A stretch of 64,000 nucleotides of DNA, taken from Periconia sp. R9002. Taxonomy: Eukaryota > Ascomycota > Dothideomycetes > Pleosporales > Periconiaceae. The notes under the pieces were generated by a model. The model was not told where the DNA came from. It was given only the letters and a program-made list of their open reading frames with translations, and did not search any database. The stretch lies in NCBI GenBank assembly GCA_023627715.1, contig JAMAHW010000022.1, positions 124,001-188,000 on the forward strand, written 5' to 3'. Position 1 is the stretch's first letter; every line of letters begins with the position of its first letter. Positions 11,330 to 21,675 of this stretch are shown here, piece after piece. A program made the position numbers and the translations under genes.

Positions 11330-11996
11330 GGGTACGCTTTCCCCGGGATGGTTATATGCTCTATGCCTTTCTTCTTATTAATTCTCTTTGTTGTTGTTGA
11401 TACGGGGGAGGCTGGGAACTTCTGTTGGTGTATGGGGCTTCACGGACTACGCAATCACGATGAGATGACGGTTGGTTGACCCACCATTATAGATCCGAAA
11501 TATCAAATGAATGCCTGACGCAACTTTATCAATCTCGCCGAGCTGTAAACTGCAAATGTGACTTGAAAAAAGCGATTCAATGACTCTCACATATATGCGT
11601 GCGATATTGACGTGTCCCGTTACCACATGCAAAGATACAATCCAGGCACCAAAACCCCCAAAAGCAGCTCGGGCTCACGCGAGCCGGTGATGTAAGATGA
11701 TAAGCAACAGCCCGATTCAGCCCTCGCATCCTGCAACGGTTCCATCGAAAATGGTTGGAGCCTTCGTTACGAGAATTGATCTGTTTTGCTCCACAGTGCG
11801 TTCATAGCTACGTCATCGCACCGCTCCGCCATTATCGATAACTACGCACGCACTTCATACACAACTACATAAGAACTTCCCGCCGCACAAAGACTTCCCT
11901 TCTACAATATTCAAATATCACTGCAACAATTTCCCCCTAGAATTCAATTTCAACCTCCTTTTTCTTTCTCCCTCCAACAAAAGTAATATCTCCAAC
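11330..11996. other. Intergenic region with promoter of the LEA-like gene
   Basis: 667 bp without a coding frame. A pyrimidine-rich leader precedes the next ATG (about 11900-11995). A single CCCCT at 11934-11938 matches the stress-response element core, but one copy this close to the ATG is weak evidence. Confidence 0.45.
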
Positions 11997-12409
11997 ATGT
12001 CTGGAAACAGCAGCGTCGGAAACCGCGCCGTCTACGAGGCTGGCGATCAGCGCAATTACAAGACCGGCGAGGACCCTAACCAGCCCGACCGCTTCCACGA
12101 AGGAAAGCAGAACTCGCACTTTGCTCAAGACTCCAGTATGCCTCCATCCCCATCCTATATACGTACTCTTTTAGAGAAATGTGACTAACAGACTTTTCAG
12201 AGGACGAACGCACCATTGCCAACAAGCTCGCCCGCGAGGAGAAGCGCGAGAGGGAGGAGGATCACAAGGACCCCGAGACGGAGCTGCTGCACCAGGACGC
12301 CACCCTCCCCGCGCGGGTACACGGCAACGAACCCTCCAAGGGCGCCAAGGTCGACCAGGAGCTCAAGGAGGAAGAGGAGGAGGAGCTGAGGCGCAAGGGC
12401 AAGAAATAA
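11997..12409 (+). CDS. Small hydrophilic LEA-like stress protein (115 aa)
   Basis: Exons are 11997-12135 and 12201-12409. The 65-bp phase-1 intron starts GTATGC, has a GACTAAC branch site and ends TTCAG. The product is almost entirely charged and polar, with no hydrophobic core: N-terminal S-S-V-G-N-R-A, a D-R-F-H-E-G-K motif, then Lys/Glu-rich helix ending E-E-L-R-R-K-G-K-K. Such intrinsically disordered proteins are widespread in filamentous fungi, abundant in conidia and stressed cells, and are thought to protect proteins during drying. That role is inferred from composition only. The second exon is too short and lacks an ATG of its own, but the spliced frame is unambiguous. Confidence 0.8.
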
Positions 12410-13975
12410 ACGAATCGAGGCATGTGTTGATACGATACCCCCAAAGTGCTGGTGCCGAGGGTGCTTGTATGAGTATGGACATGGGATATGATTATGAACT
12501 CTGATGAATGAGGCTTCCTGGAATGGAATCAAACATCATGGGAAGAGGCTTGAAATAGCTTCTTGGAAGCATAATGAAAATTCATTTCTTGAACGTGTTA
12601 ATCCTTCTGTTCTTCTGTCATATTGTAAATGTGTACGTGTGTATCCCAGTAACACGACATTTGTCTGTGAAGCTTCGCCTACTTATATCTCGAAGACTGG
12701 AACCGTACATAACTACCCATCACTCGACTTCACGGCCAACCCCCAAACCTCAATCCTGAAATACTTAGACCCTGAATCCCATACTACTTCTGACCCCAAC
12801 AACACTCCCTTACTCACTTCAACCATACATATAGTCCTGTCTTCTCTTGCCTTCCATACCCTCATCCTTCTTCTCTCAAAAACGAAAAATAACCCCCCCC
12901 TCCCTAAATCCCACTCCACGTACGCCCACCCACCCACTCACCCACCAACCCAATACCCACAACACATCGTCATCGTCACCCCGAACCCACACCCGCTTCC
13001 CCCTCTCCCTCTGGCTCCTTGTGTGGCAAGTATACGCACATCATTCACACCGGCCATACGGAAATGAGATAGATAGCTAGAGAGCGAGAGAAGGAGTGGA
13101 GATGTGGAGATGTCTTCTAACTCAGCAAAATGCAGCTATCCAATGGATCGAGCTGGAACCGTGGCCGTGGTCGTGGCGCATAATTGATATTGCTGTTTTT
13201 TTAATCTATGTATGTACGTCGATTAACGGTTGACGCGGACCAGGTGAGAGGCCTTACAAACGAAGGTTTCAATGTTGAACCCCTATCCCGTTCAGAAAAT
13301 ATCAACAAAGTAGTAAGGACATCAGATTTGAGCAGAGAGGATTTTTTACATACATACATACACATATAGAAAACCTCATACCCCTGATTCCATACTCAAC
13401 ACTCGACTCATGAGGGATGAGGGAGAATGGGATGTATGCATGTTTTTAGTTTTGTAGGTAGAACTAAGTTGGAAGGTTTTGATGTGTTTCCTTTTCCGTT
13501 TTATTGTCTTGCTGAAATCCAGTCGTTTTAGTTCTGCGGTATAGGAAAGATAGGCGGGTTTGGTTTGATATGATGGAAGTGACGAAGCGGGTGGCATGTT
13601 GGGTGGTAGGGTGGCGGTGGCGGAGGAAGATGCTCGGACTTGCGGGGACGGCGAATTTAGAGAGTGGGGTTTGGAACGGGTATGATGTGACAGCTATAAG
13701 GAGGTATTTATTAATGATCTGTGGGTGGGTAGATTTGAGGGCTGTGTGTGTTTCTGTGAGATCAGGCTCCAGCGACGATAGTGAATGGGGCCGCACACAG
13801 GGACCGGGAAGTGTTGAATTTCGACGAGAGTTAGGCACCTCAAGCGATATTGAGCTGGGCCATATCATTGTAGCCAATTTCTACTACAAAATCTGTTCTC
13901 GCATAGCCATATGGTGAAGAGAATTACATCTATTGAGGTATGAAATTGCCGAATAGACAAAGACTTGGATGTGCT
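12410..13975. other. Long intergenic region with C-rich tract, no gene seen
   Basis: About 1.57 kb between convergent genes. It contains a C-rich tract at about 12890-12960 (runs of C and repeated C-C-C-A units) that may form unusual structure. The 187-codon plus-strand frame at 12504-13067 is mostly low-complexity Pro/Thr/His read from this tract and is not convincing. Elsewhere only short frames occur. Confidence 0.5.
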
Positions 13976-16900
13976 TCATTTCTTGGACTTCCACACTGCA
14001 ACAGCTTTCTCAAGGACATATTTTAGGTCTCTGTAAGTTTCCTCTGTAAATGTTTTGTCCTTCTTTCCAGTCTTAGCAAATCCAAGCGGTGTGGTGCTCG
14101 AACGATACCCGAAAGAAGGATCAGCGCTCCGGGTTGGATCTGCACCTTGATCAATGAGGTATTTGACTACCTCGGTCTGGCCATTTCTAGCAGCGCTATG
14201 GATCATTCGGTACTCCGAAAAATAATGCGGTATTCTTTCGTCAATACCCAAACCCGTCTTGACCAAGACTTCAATGACTGAAATGTGGCCATTTGCTGCT
14301 GCCATGATACCGGGAGCCACACCACGTCCAGTTGCAGATCGGATATTTGCACCTTGGGAAATCAAGTACGCTACCACCCCACTGTGTCCGGGTCTAGCAG
14401 CAAAATGAATCAACTGCCACCCGTCAGAATCTGCTTTCTCATTTCCCATACCAGGGCCGTTGTTGATCAAAGTTTTGAGCACTTCCAAGTGTCCCCAGTA
14501 GGCAGCATTGACTGCTGGAGTCGCACCATAAATATTCGTAGCTTGTACTTCCATACCACTCTCTATAAGAATCTTAGCGATCTGATCTTGGCCATTGGTT
14601 GCGGCCATGTGGAGCAAAGTTTTTCCAGTCTCCCCACATGTCCACTTCAAGAGTGTCTTGTCCAGCGCCAGAAGAACTTGTAGAACAGGCGTATGTCCCA
14701 TGACACATGCTCCAGCTATAGGTGTTTTTTTACTCTTATCTGAAGTTGCGGCATTCAAATTGGCACCAAAGCCAATGAGCAGTTGAGGAACATCTTCCCT
14801 ATCCGGTATGGTGGCCCAACCGTCACCTAGCGTCATGAATAAAGGCATGGCACCTTGCTGTTCATCGTTTCTAAATTTGACATCGTTGATATCCAGTCCA
14901 TTTAACAGTAGAAGATGGAGTATGGGGAGCACGTCATTCACTGTGGCATTGATAAATCGATCGGCTTGGGACTTGTCTATCGATCGGACATACTCGATAA
15001 ACGGAACATCTGATTTCACAAACTGAAGAAACTCTTCTGGATTAAGCCAACTTGCAGCATTCAAACTAGGAAGCCTATGGCTAATCATTATGAATGGCCA
15101 GGGTGGGTATTTGCTGGTGACAATGCGTATCAGGTCTCGGCGGATTTGAGTGGTTCGTGCCCGTTCGTCTGTTGGTCCCGATCCAGTGTGGGAAGATGAG
15201 TCAAGAATTTTAGCTAATTCAATATCGTATGGCTTTTCTACTGTAGCATCGACTGGCTGTTGATGGGTAGTATCACCAGTAGTATCTGCTATACCAGGGG
15301 TGTGGTCCGATGTCCTTGCGTACGGTGTGTTTTCGAGATTATTGACGGGCATTTCCGCAGCCGGAAAGCTTGCCCGGGAAGACAATAAGCTTGAGGGAAA
15401 GAGCCCATCAGATCTTTGGGACTCCTCCGTAGTTGGTGGAGAAGTTGCAGAAGTAGTGATATCATGTCCGGCATTTGCTTCCCAAACGTCTCTGTCTGAA
15501 AATTCCTCGGCAGAGGACTCTTCGCCTGTCTCTTCAATGCAACATTCGCCGCAGAACACTTTTTTTGCTTCGTCTTCTACACCATCCACAGAAACTGTAG
15601 TCAGCTCAGATATTGAGTGTGCGGATAGACGCTTGTCAGGATCCACAACCACCATTCCGCGGATCCATTTTGTCACCTCCTTCTCAGCGTCGACGCCGTG
15701 TGCGGAAAGTCGTTGCGCCCAGTCCAGAACGAGTTCAACATTCTCGTAGAATCTCGCGCATCCAGAATGCTTGCGCATTTCCTCGTGAAGGTCGTTGAAA
15801 GTAAAACCCTTCAACACGGTCAACATCTCAATATAAACGCAGCCTAGCGACCATATATCGGACGATGAATTGCGTCTGCGGCTGCCGACCTCAGCCACTT
15901 CAGGTGCACAGTAGATCAAGGACTTAGCAGAATCATCCGTAGTGGTGCTGCGAGTAAGATTTTGCCAGTCCCATGAAATACCGAAATCCGCCAAGTACAC
16001 CTGTGATCCTTTCACCAGTATGTTTGCTGGTTTTATATCGCGGTGTCTGACTCTTTCTGTGTGAAGAAACGAGAGAGCATGAGCCAAACAGCCGAAGAAT
16101 GTGCGGAGAGTTCTTTGATTTGTACTGTCTATGGCGACCGTATCGTAAAATCCGATGAGGTTACAATCTGCTACAGGGGAGATGATTAGACCGAAGTTCC
16201 CGGGATCCGTATAGCTGGCGACTAATTCTACGCAGTGGTGATGATTTATACGTTTCAGGATCTGTAGCTCGATCATGAAGCTCCTCGCTTGACGTTTATC
16301 CGTTTTCATTCTCCGCAATTTCTTCAGTGCATAAGTGCGACCACTGAAGGGACTGTATGCTTTATGTACTGATCCAAACCCGCCTTCTCCAAGACGTTCT
16401 CCTACAACGAGGGGAAAACTGTCGCCCTTTTCAAAGTAAACATGCTTCTTCTTAACATCTTTCTCGAGGCTTATGGCTTTGGTGCTTTGTTTGTATCAGA
16501 TTACAGCCCAAAAATATAGTTTCGAGTGCCAGAACTTACAGGACTATACGTTGGGTTTCTATAAACTTATTCCTGTGGAAAACTGACATAGAGCGAGGCA
16601 GCTGAGTTACGGTAAATGGAAGCCACAGGTCATTAAGGCCTTCTTCCAAAAACGATTCGATGTTTGCAAGTTGCCCTATCACACGAAGTATTGTGTAGAT
16701 GCGTGGCATTTGGCTCCATGTCTCACGCTTCGTTTTCTTGAGGAGTCGTGCAATTTCAACGAATTCTTCATCCGTGTAGCTCGGTCTCATACTTTCTCCA
16801 GCGGGAAAGTAGTCTCCAAGTGAGTTCTGACGCTCTAAAGGGGCATGTCCACTAATTTTCAGCGATGATACTGGTATGTCTGACGGATTTGGCTCATGGA

Positions 16901-17111
16901 CTTGCTCGGACGTTGAAGGGATAGGGCGGCGATAGAAAGGATTTGTCGGGCTGAGGCTTGAGACAGGCCGAGGAGACATGGGCTGATTCGGTGATTGCGA
17001 GGATACAGCACCGGGAAGGACCGGACTGCCCATATGTATAGGTAACTGGGTTTCTGATGCGAACGAGGTCTCGTACCAAGGGCGTTCATCCTCACTAATA
17101 TTGCCGGCCAT
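13976..17111 (-). CDS. Ser/Thr protein kinase with C-terminal ankyrin repeats (1026 aa)
   Basis: Two exons, 17111-16540 and 16484-13976; the 55-bp phase-2 intron runs GTAAGT, CTGAT branch, AAAG. The first about 125 residues are Pro/Ser-rich and probably disordered; residues about 130-200 are a helical pre-kinase segment. The kinase domain has glycine loop L-G-E-G-G-F-G-S-V (222-230), ATP lysine K245, Glu263, catalytic H-R-D (Asp340), D-F-G (357-359), A-P-E and D-I-W-S-L-G, so it should be active. A linker rich in Ser/Glu follows. The C-terminal third carries about five ankyrin repeats (for example T-L-L-H-M-A-A-T-N-G-Q and M-I-H-S-A-A-R-N-G-Q). Kinase-ankyrin fusions are expanded in Pezizomycotina; targets are mostly unknown. 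Confidence 0.9.
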
Positions 17112-18079
17112 TTAGTGAGACCACTGTCAGGCGTTTTGGAATACAGAAAGGTAGCCTTGCCAGGACGGTAGTGGGGCCTGTCCAGTCTTTCTATTCTTCG
17201 TCTCGATGCTGGACCAGGCTGAACCCAACGTAAGGCGATGCCCTTTTGGTGCAACTGCAGATATTGGCTGACATGTTTCGTATCGCTGCAGATTGGTTGA
17301 CCAGTGTTGTTGCTTGCACGATGCGGGGTTATCTTTCAGCCTTGCTGTTGTCACCAATCGAACAAAATACTACAGCCATGTCGCTGGCCTGCTTTAATCT
17401 ATCCCCAGTTTCATGGACCCATTGTGGCCATGGTTGGAGCCGCGTTAGAGTACTTCCCATGGAGCCAACTTCACCAATTTATCGTTGTTGTGATGAATAT
17501 TGGAGTTCACGAAATCTTGAGTCTATAAATTTCGATTCCTCTCTTCGTATCGTTGTTCCCTATCCTGACCAGGCTTTATACAACATGTCTTCGTCTGCAA
17601 TGACTACTAGGAAGACAGTCTTCAATTTACCCGGAATGGGGGTGTATAGAACGGAATACCAACCAATGGACAGTCTTTGAGCATGCACGCACATAATCTT
17701 GCTCCGTGACGGTGTGGGTGGGGGCCATAACTACTTTGTCTCTTTCAACACCTAGCCGAGGACTACAACATCTCACTTGTACTTTGACTTCATTCCACAT
17801 AGTCCTGGGTTATAATCATGGCTCGCTATTGTTCTTTGGATTTTACGTCAACTATACTGCCGCTGGGTATCTTTACCTAGATCAAAAGTAAACTCAACAA
17901 CAATGACACGGAGAAAAAGATGTGCCGCCTGACTCAACGAGACCTCATGTCACATAGAAAAAAGGTACTTAGTGTTGGGTTGGTAAAAGTAATCTATTAG
18001 AACAAGTCCACGAAAGAGTGGAGAAACTGGGAACCTTGATTAAGCTAGCTTGCTCTTCAACCATTCTCCAAAGTCTTTG
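17112..18079. other. Intergenic region, no gene seen
   Basis: About 970 bp upstream of the kinase gene and downstream of the next minus-strand gene. Several plus-strand frames up to 144 codons occur but overlap in different frames and show no domain. Probably promoter of the kinase plus terminator of its neighbour. Confidence 0.5.
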
Positions 18080-18918
18080 TTAGACATTGTGCAAGCCGCT
18101 TTCCATCTCCTTGAGAAGCATACGGCGCTGATCAACGCTCATCGATGCGGGATCTTCCAGAGCGCTTCGCAACAGGAGTACCATCTTCTCTTGTCTCTTG
18201 ACTGAATCTTCATATCGCTTGTCCAGCTCATAATATGCCTTTTCGTAGGCTTCGTATTCGTCTTTCACAATGATGCTTTGTCGAAGTAGTCTCCCAACAT
18301 CTTGTGGTCGCTCCATCAGTTTTGCTAGACCTTCGTCACCTTCTTCGTTTTCGGTGGTCGATTCGGATTGAGCTTTCTCTGCCATATAAATCAGACACTC
18401 GTTTACAAAATGCAATAATGGAAACACTTACGGGAGCCCTCCCAAATTGACTTGCAGGCAATCTCAAGCCCACGCAAGTTAGGATACCCGCCCGGCCCAT
18501 CGATGAACTGCGGGTAATTTCCGGACATTACAAAGTAAAATGTGATCAGGGAGTCCAGAGCGGGATATTCTCGCTTTCGTCCATCGCAGATTAAGAAATT
18601 GAATGGTTCATCCAAGCGGAAGCGAGCTCTCAATGCTCGGCCTTCGAGTTCTGTTCCTCCAGAGCGAAAGCGCATATTTCTGTCGGCATCAATGTATGCG
18701 AAGATTCGAATATCCTTTTCATCTTCAACCATAGTTCCGATGTACAGCTGCTTGATATTCTTGTGGGTCGCTTTCTGGTGGTATGGCAGCCATAGCAAAT
18801 TGCCGTGTGGAGGCAAAGCGCGAAAAGCTTCACCAAACGATTTTTCGGCGTAGGTCTTTAGCTGTGCCTTAGAGTATGTTGAGAGATTCACACCTCTCTT
18901 TCTCTTTTGCTTGGGCAT
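18080..18918 (-). CDS. Hypothetical protein with conserved block and coiled-coil tail (261 aa)
   Basis: Exons are 18918-18432 and 18378-18080. The 53-bp phase-1 intron starts GTAAGT, has a CTGAT branch and ends GGCAG; the joined frame is clean. I chose ATG 18918 (M-P-K-Q-K-R-K-R-G); an in-frame ATG at 19014 would add 32 hydrophobic residues and is less likely. Residues about 15-160 form a globular block with F-A-Y-I-D-A-D-R, P-F-N-F-L-I-C-D and Y-P-A-L-D-S-L-I; the second exon is an acidic linker plus about 80 residues of coiled coil. No named family recognised. It shares layout and several motifs with the gene at 313-1827. It lies upstream of the kinase gene on the same strand. Confidence 0.75.
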
Positions 18919-20588
18919 CGTGAATAGGAAGCAGGAAGAGAACAAATGGTTGACGGCGGCGAGCGCCAGACAAGTGTAGTGAAGTGCGAATGATTGGAGC
19001 TGCAGATCTTTCATGCCTGCGTTTGGTTAGGAAATTCGGCTTTACATAAACAGTGGATGACCAATTAGGAAATTATGAAGGCCACCACACCCTTGCTCGT
19101 TGAGTGCGTGCGTGGTTGACCGCTGCGTTTGCTTTGCTCCGTTGAATCTGGTTAGCCCCAACGGTAGCCTAGATTACTTACCCGAAAACCTTTTTCTTCG
19201 TTGGATATATACCACTTGAGCAAGAAATCTTCCGTCGAACACGTATAAAGACCTGGAGGTGGTGGTAGAGTGGAAACACTCACCATGTCTGACCTTGTCA
19301 ACAGCGTCCTCGGCCTCGAGTAGGAATCGAAACCAGTAATGAGTATAGCTCCGAGGTTCGATTCTCAAAGTGGCCGGGCGTGTTCGATATTTTTTGCATT
19401 TTTTTGCACTTTTTTGTCAGAAAAATAAACCGAAGACTGACGAAGGACTACAACTAGCAAATAGGAACTTGTAAGTACCTGCTGCTAATTCTATACTGCT
19501 CACTCGGTTCTACTTTTAGTACTCTCCAAGGTCAAGGCTCTCGTCATATATATTCTACCAGATCTACTCAAGTGTCGATTTAACTATTCACTCTCGATGT
19601 CTTATAATCTGGCCCGCCGCTGTTTGCAGCAGAAAATATATACAAACTAGTTGAGATTCCGGCGTATTTCACCAAGTTTGATGCTCGCTTCGGATGCTAC
19701 AACTTAGTATTATAAGTTACAAATCTCTATTAGAGATATAAAATTATGTGACATCACAGCGCCACTGCATTGCTCGCGACATTAACACAATAGAATGCTG
19801 AAGACGTCCTCAGCTAAGGCGGTGTATGCGCATTTGTAAACCTCAAAAAAAAGTATGCGTCTACTGCAATAAATGTAATTGGTGGCACAGTTAAAGCTTC
19901 ACATCTTGTTTACCTAGTCCGCATTGTCGCAAGATTGATATCAATCAAGATTAGGTAAAAGATCCCTGTCTAAATAACTAAGCGTGTCCACAAGACTTAT
20001 CGGATCCAGGAAGCAAATAAGAAGGTCCTATGGTACCTCACCTTCATCTGTAGCAAGTGCATACACCCGTTGTATATCTGTTTGCGATCCTGGTCCAGCA
20101 ATGTTGCTGGCGTTTTTCATACTGTTGGTGTTTTGTATTTTCAAGAAAGCAAAATATCTTTGCCAAGCTGAGCCACCTAAACACTGCTCAAGATCATCCC
20201 TCTATCGTAGATCGATCTACGGAATTTTGTCGGCTATCGTCATTTTTAGAAACTAAAAGATCACTCGGATTTGCCTGTGATTACTGGAAAAGACAGACCC
20301 CACAAACCATATTAACAGCATGCTTATGGATTAGAGTCCGTACCATTGGTGTACGCTTTTAGCCATGCGCTTCCGATCGAATAATGGCGAGAAGTCCCAC
20401 ATCGGCATCGGATCCGGAGTAGGGCACCGGCGGGGTAGACTAGGCTAGTTAATTATTTCCGTCTTCTCCCCCTCATGCCCTAGTTCAGAAACCCAATTTG
20501 AACCTCCCCCCCTCTGAGTTATTCTGATTTACGGTCACCAACTACATCCCCCTCAACAATTTTGAAATTGCACCAAAGAAAGAGAAAA
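18919..20588. other. AT-rich intergenic region with phased T-tracts
   Basis: About 1.67 kb without a supported gene. Three T-tracts of 6-7 bases at 19390-19395, 19399-19405 and 19410-19415 are spaced about 10 bp apart, a pattern that bends DNA. A Pol III B-box-like sequence (GGTTCGATTCT) lies at 19355-19365 just before them, but no tRNA fold can be drawn. The segment 19480-19980 is AT-rich with only short frames. Confidence 0.5.
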
Positions 20589-21350
20589 ATGTCTGGCTTC
20601 CCGACCTTACAACCCGCATTCACAGTCCGCGTGGATATCGATGCCCCGCTGCCTGTTGGAGGTCAGAAGGGAAGTTCGTTGGTCATTGTGGTATGCATCT
20701 CTCGACAACGTCCATTTTTTCGAAGAACATAAAACATGAATGAACTGCTGTTTGGAGACTTGCGCTGATCCAGACGGGACTTTCAGCCCATGATCTCAGG
20801 CACTGTCAAGAGCGAACCTGGGTTTGAGCCCGTGCTTGATGCCGAGCTGTAGGTTCCGAACCCCAGCATATCTCCTTCTAGTATCATATGAGAAATCATA
20901 CTGGCGAAATACAAAAGTGCAATGCCACCTCAGATTATTGACAAATGGGTAGACATGGCCCTGGCTACGATTACATCCATAACGATGCGGATGGAGGCAA
21001 CATGCGGCTAGACGTTCGCTCCCAAATCAAGTAACATCCTTCTCCTTCCTTCTTCCAACAATCACCTCTGACTCTCGCTCTCCAGAAACAATGACGGCAC
21101 CATCTTCGCGATGTACTATAAAGGCACTGTCGCCCTCACTGAAGGCGTTAAGGCGGTCTTGGGCGGTTCCCCAGAGGCCAAGACGACAAGTTATGGTGAT
21201 TCCTTCGTAACTTTCTCATTTGAGACAGGCAGTGATAAGTATAAAGAGTTGGAGAATGGAACCTATGTTGCAGCAGGGCACTTTGTGAAGGAAGAGGGGA
21301 AGGCGGGAACGGTGGTTGAGTATAAAGTCTCAAAGGTTGTGAAAGGGTAG
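20589..21350 (+). CDS. DUF3237-family protein (168 aa)
   Basis: Four exons: 20589-20690, 20787-20848, 20953-21030 and 21086-21350. Introns are 96, 104 and 55 bp. Each join keeps frame and rebuilds the family pattern: an N-terminal beta-strand start (P-A-F-T-V-R-V-D-I), G-P-G-Y-D-Y-I, M-R-L-D-V-R and D-G-T-I-F-A-M-Y-Y-K-G, then a C-terminal strand-rich half ending V-S-K-V-V-K-G. DUF3237 proteins are small cytosolic beta-barrel proteins found in bacteria and fungi; no enzyme activity is established that I can name. The small middle exons (62 and 78 bp) explain why no long frame marks the 5' half. No signal peptide. Confidence 0.85.
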
Positions 21351-21675
21351 GGGAAGAGAGAACTTGAGAGCTTTCAAATGATAAAATTGCGTGTTGGAAT
21401 GGTACACTGGATTTCTGCTCGATTCAAACATGAGATGTCAAGGATAGGAGCTAGAAACGACAGATTATTAAGATTAAGGACTCGTACCAGTACCGTCACG
21501 TCGGAACTATCCGAAGACACCCATCGAGAACCTCACATTTCTAACTACCCATGAAGGGCTATGCGGAACTTCGTGGCGATTGGAATTGTTTATGAATCAT
21601 TTAATAGACGAAAAACTGTCTACCATATGCTTCCTAAGTCGAGTACCATGCAACTTCCTGTTTACCAGTCTACAT
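21351..21675. other. Convergent terminator interval
   Basis: 325 bp between the 3' ends of the DUF3237 gene (plus) and the MFS gene (minus). No coding or structural element is visible. Confidence 0.5.

Noticed and set aside
12504..13067. 187-codon plus-strand frame
   Set aside because: Mostly a Pro/Thr/His reading of a C-rich intergenic tract; no support.
19250..19380. Possible tRNA around a T-loop-like GGTTCGATTC
   Set aside because: T stem has at most two or three pairs, no acceptor or D stem can be drawn, and A-box to B-box distance is about 90 bp. Kept only as a weak Pol III element.
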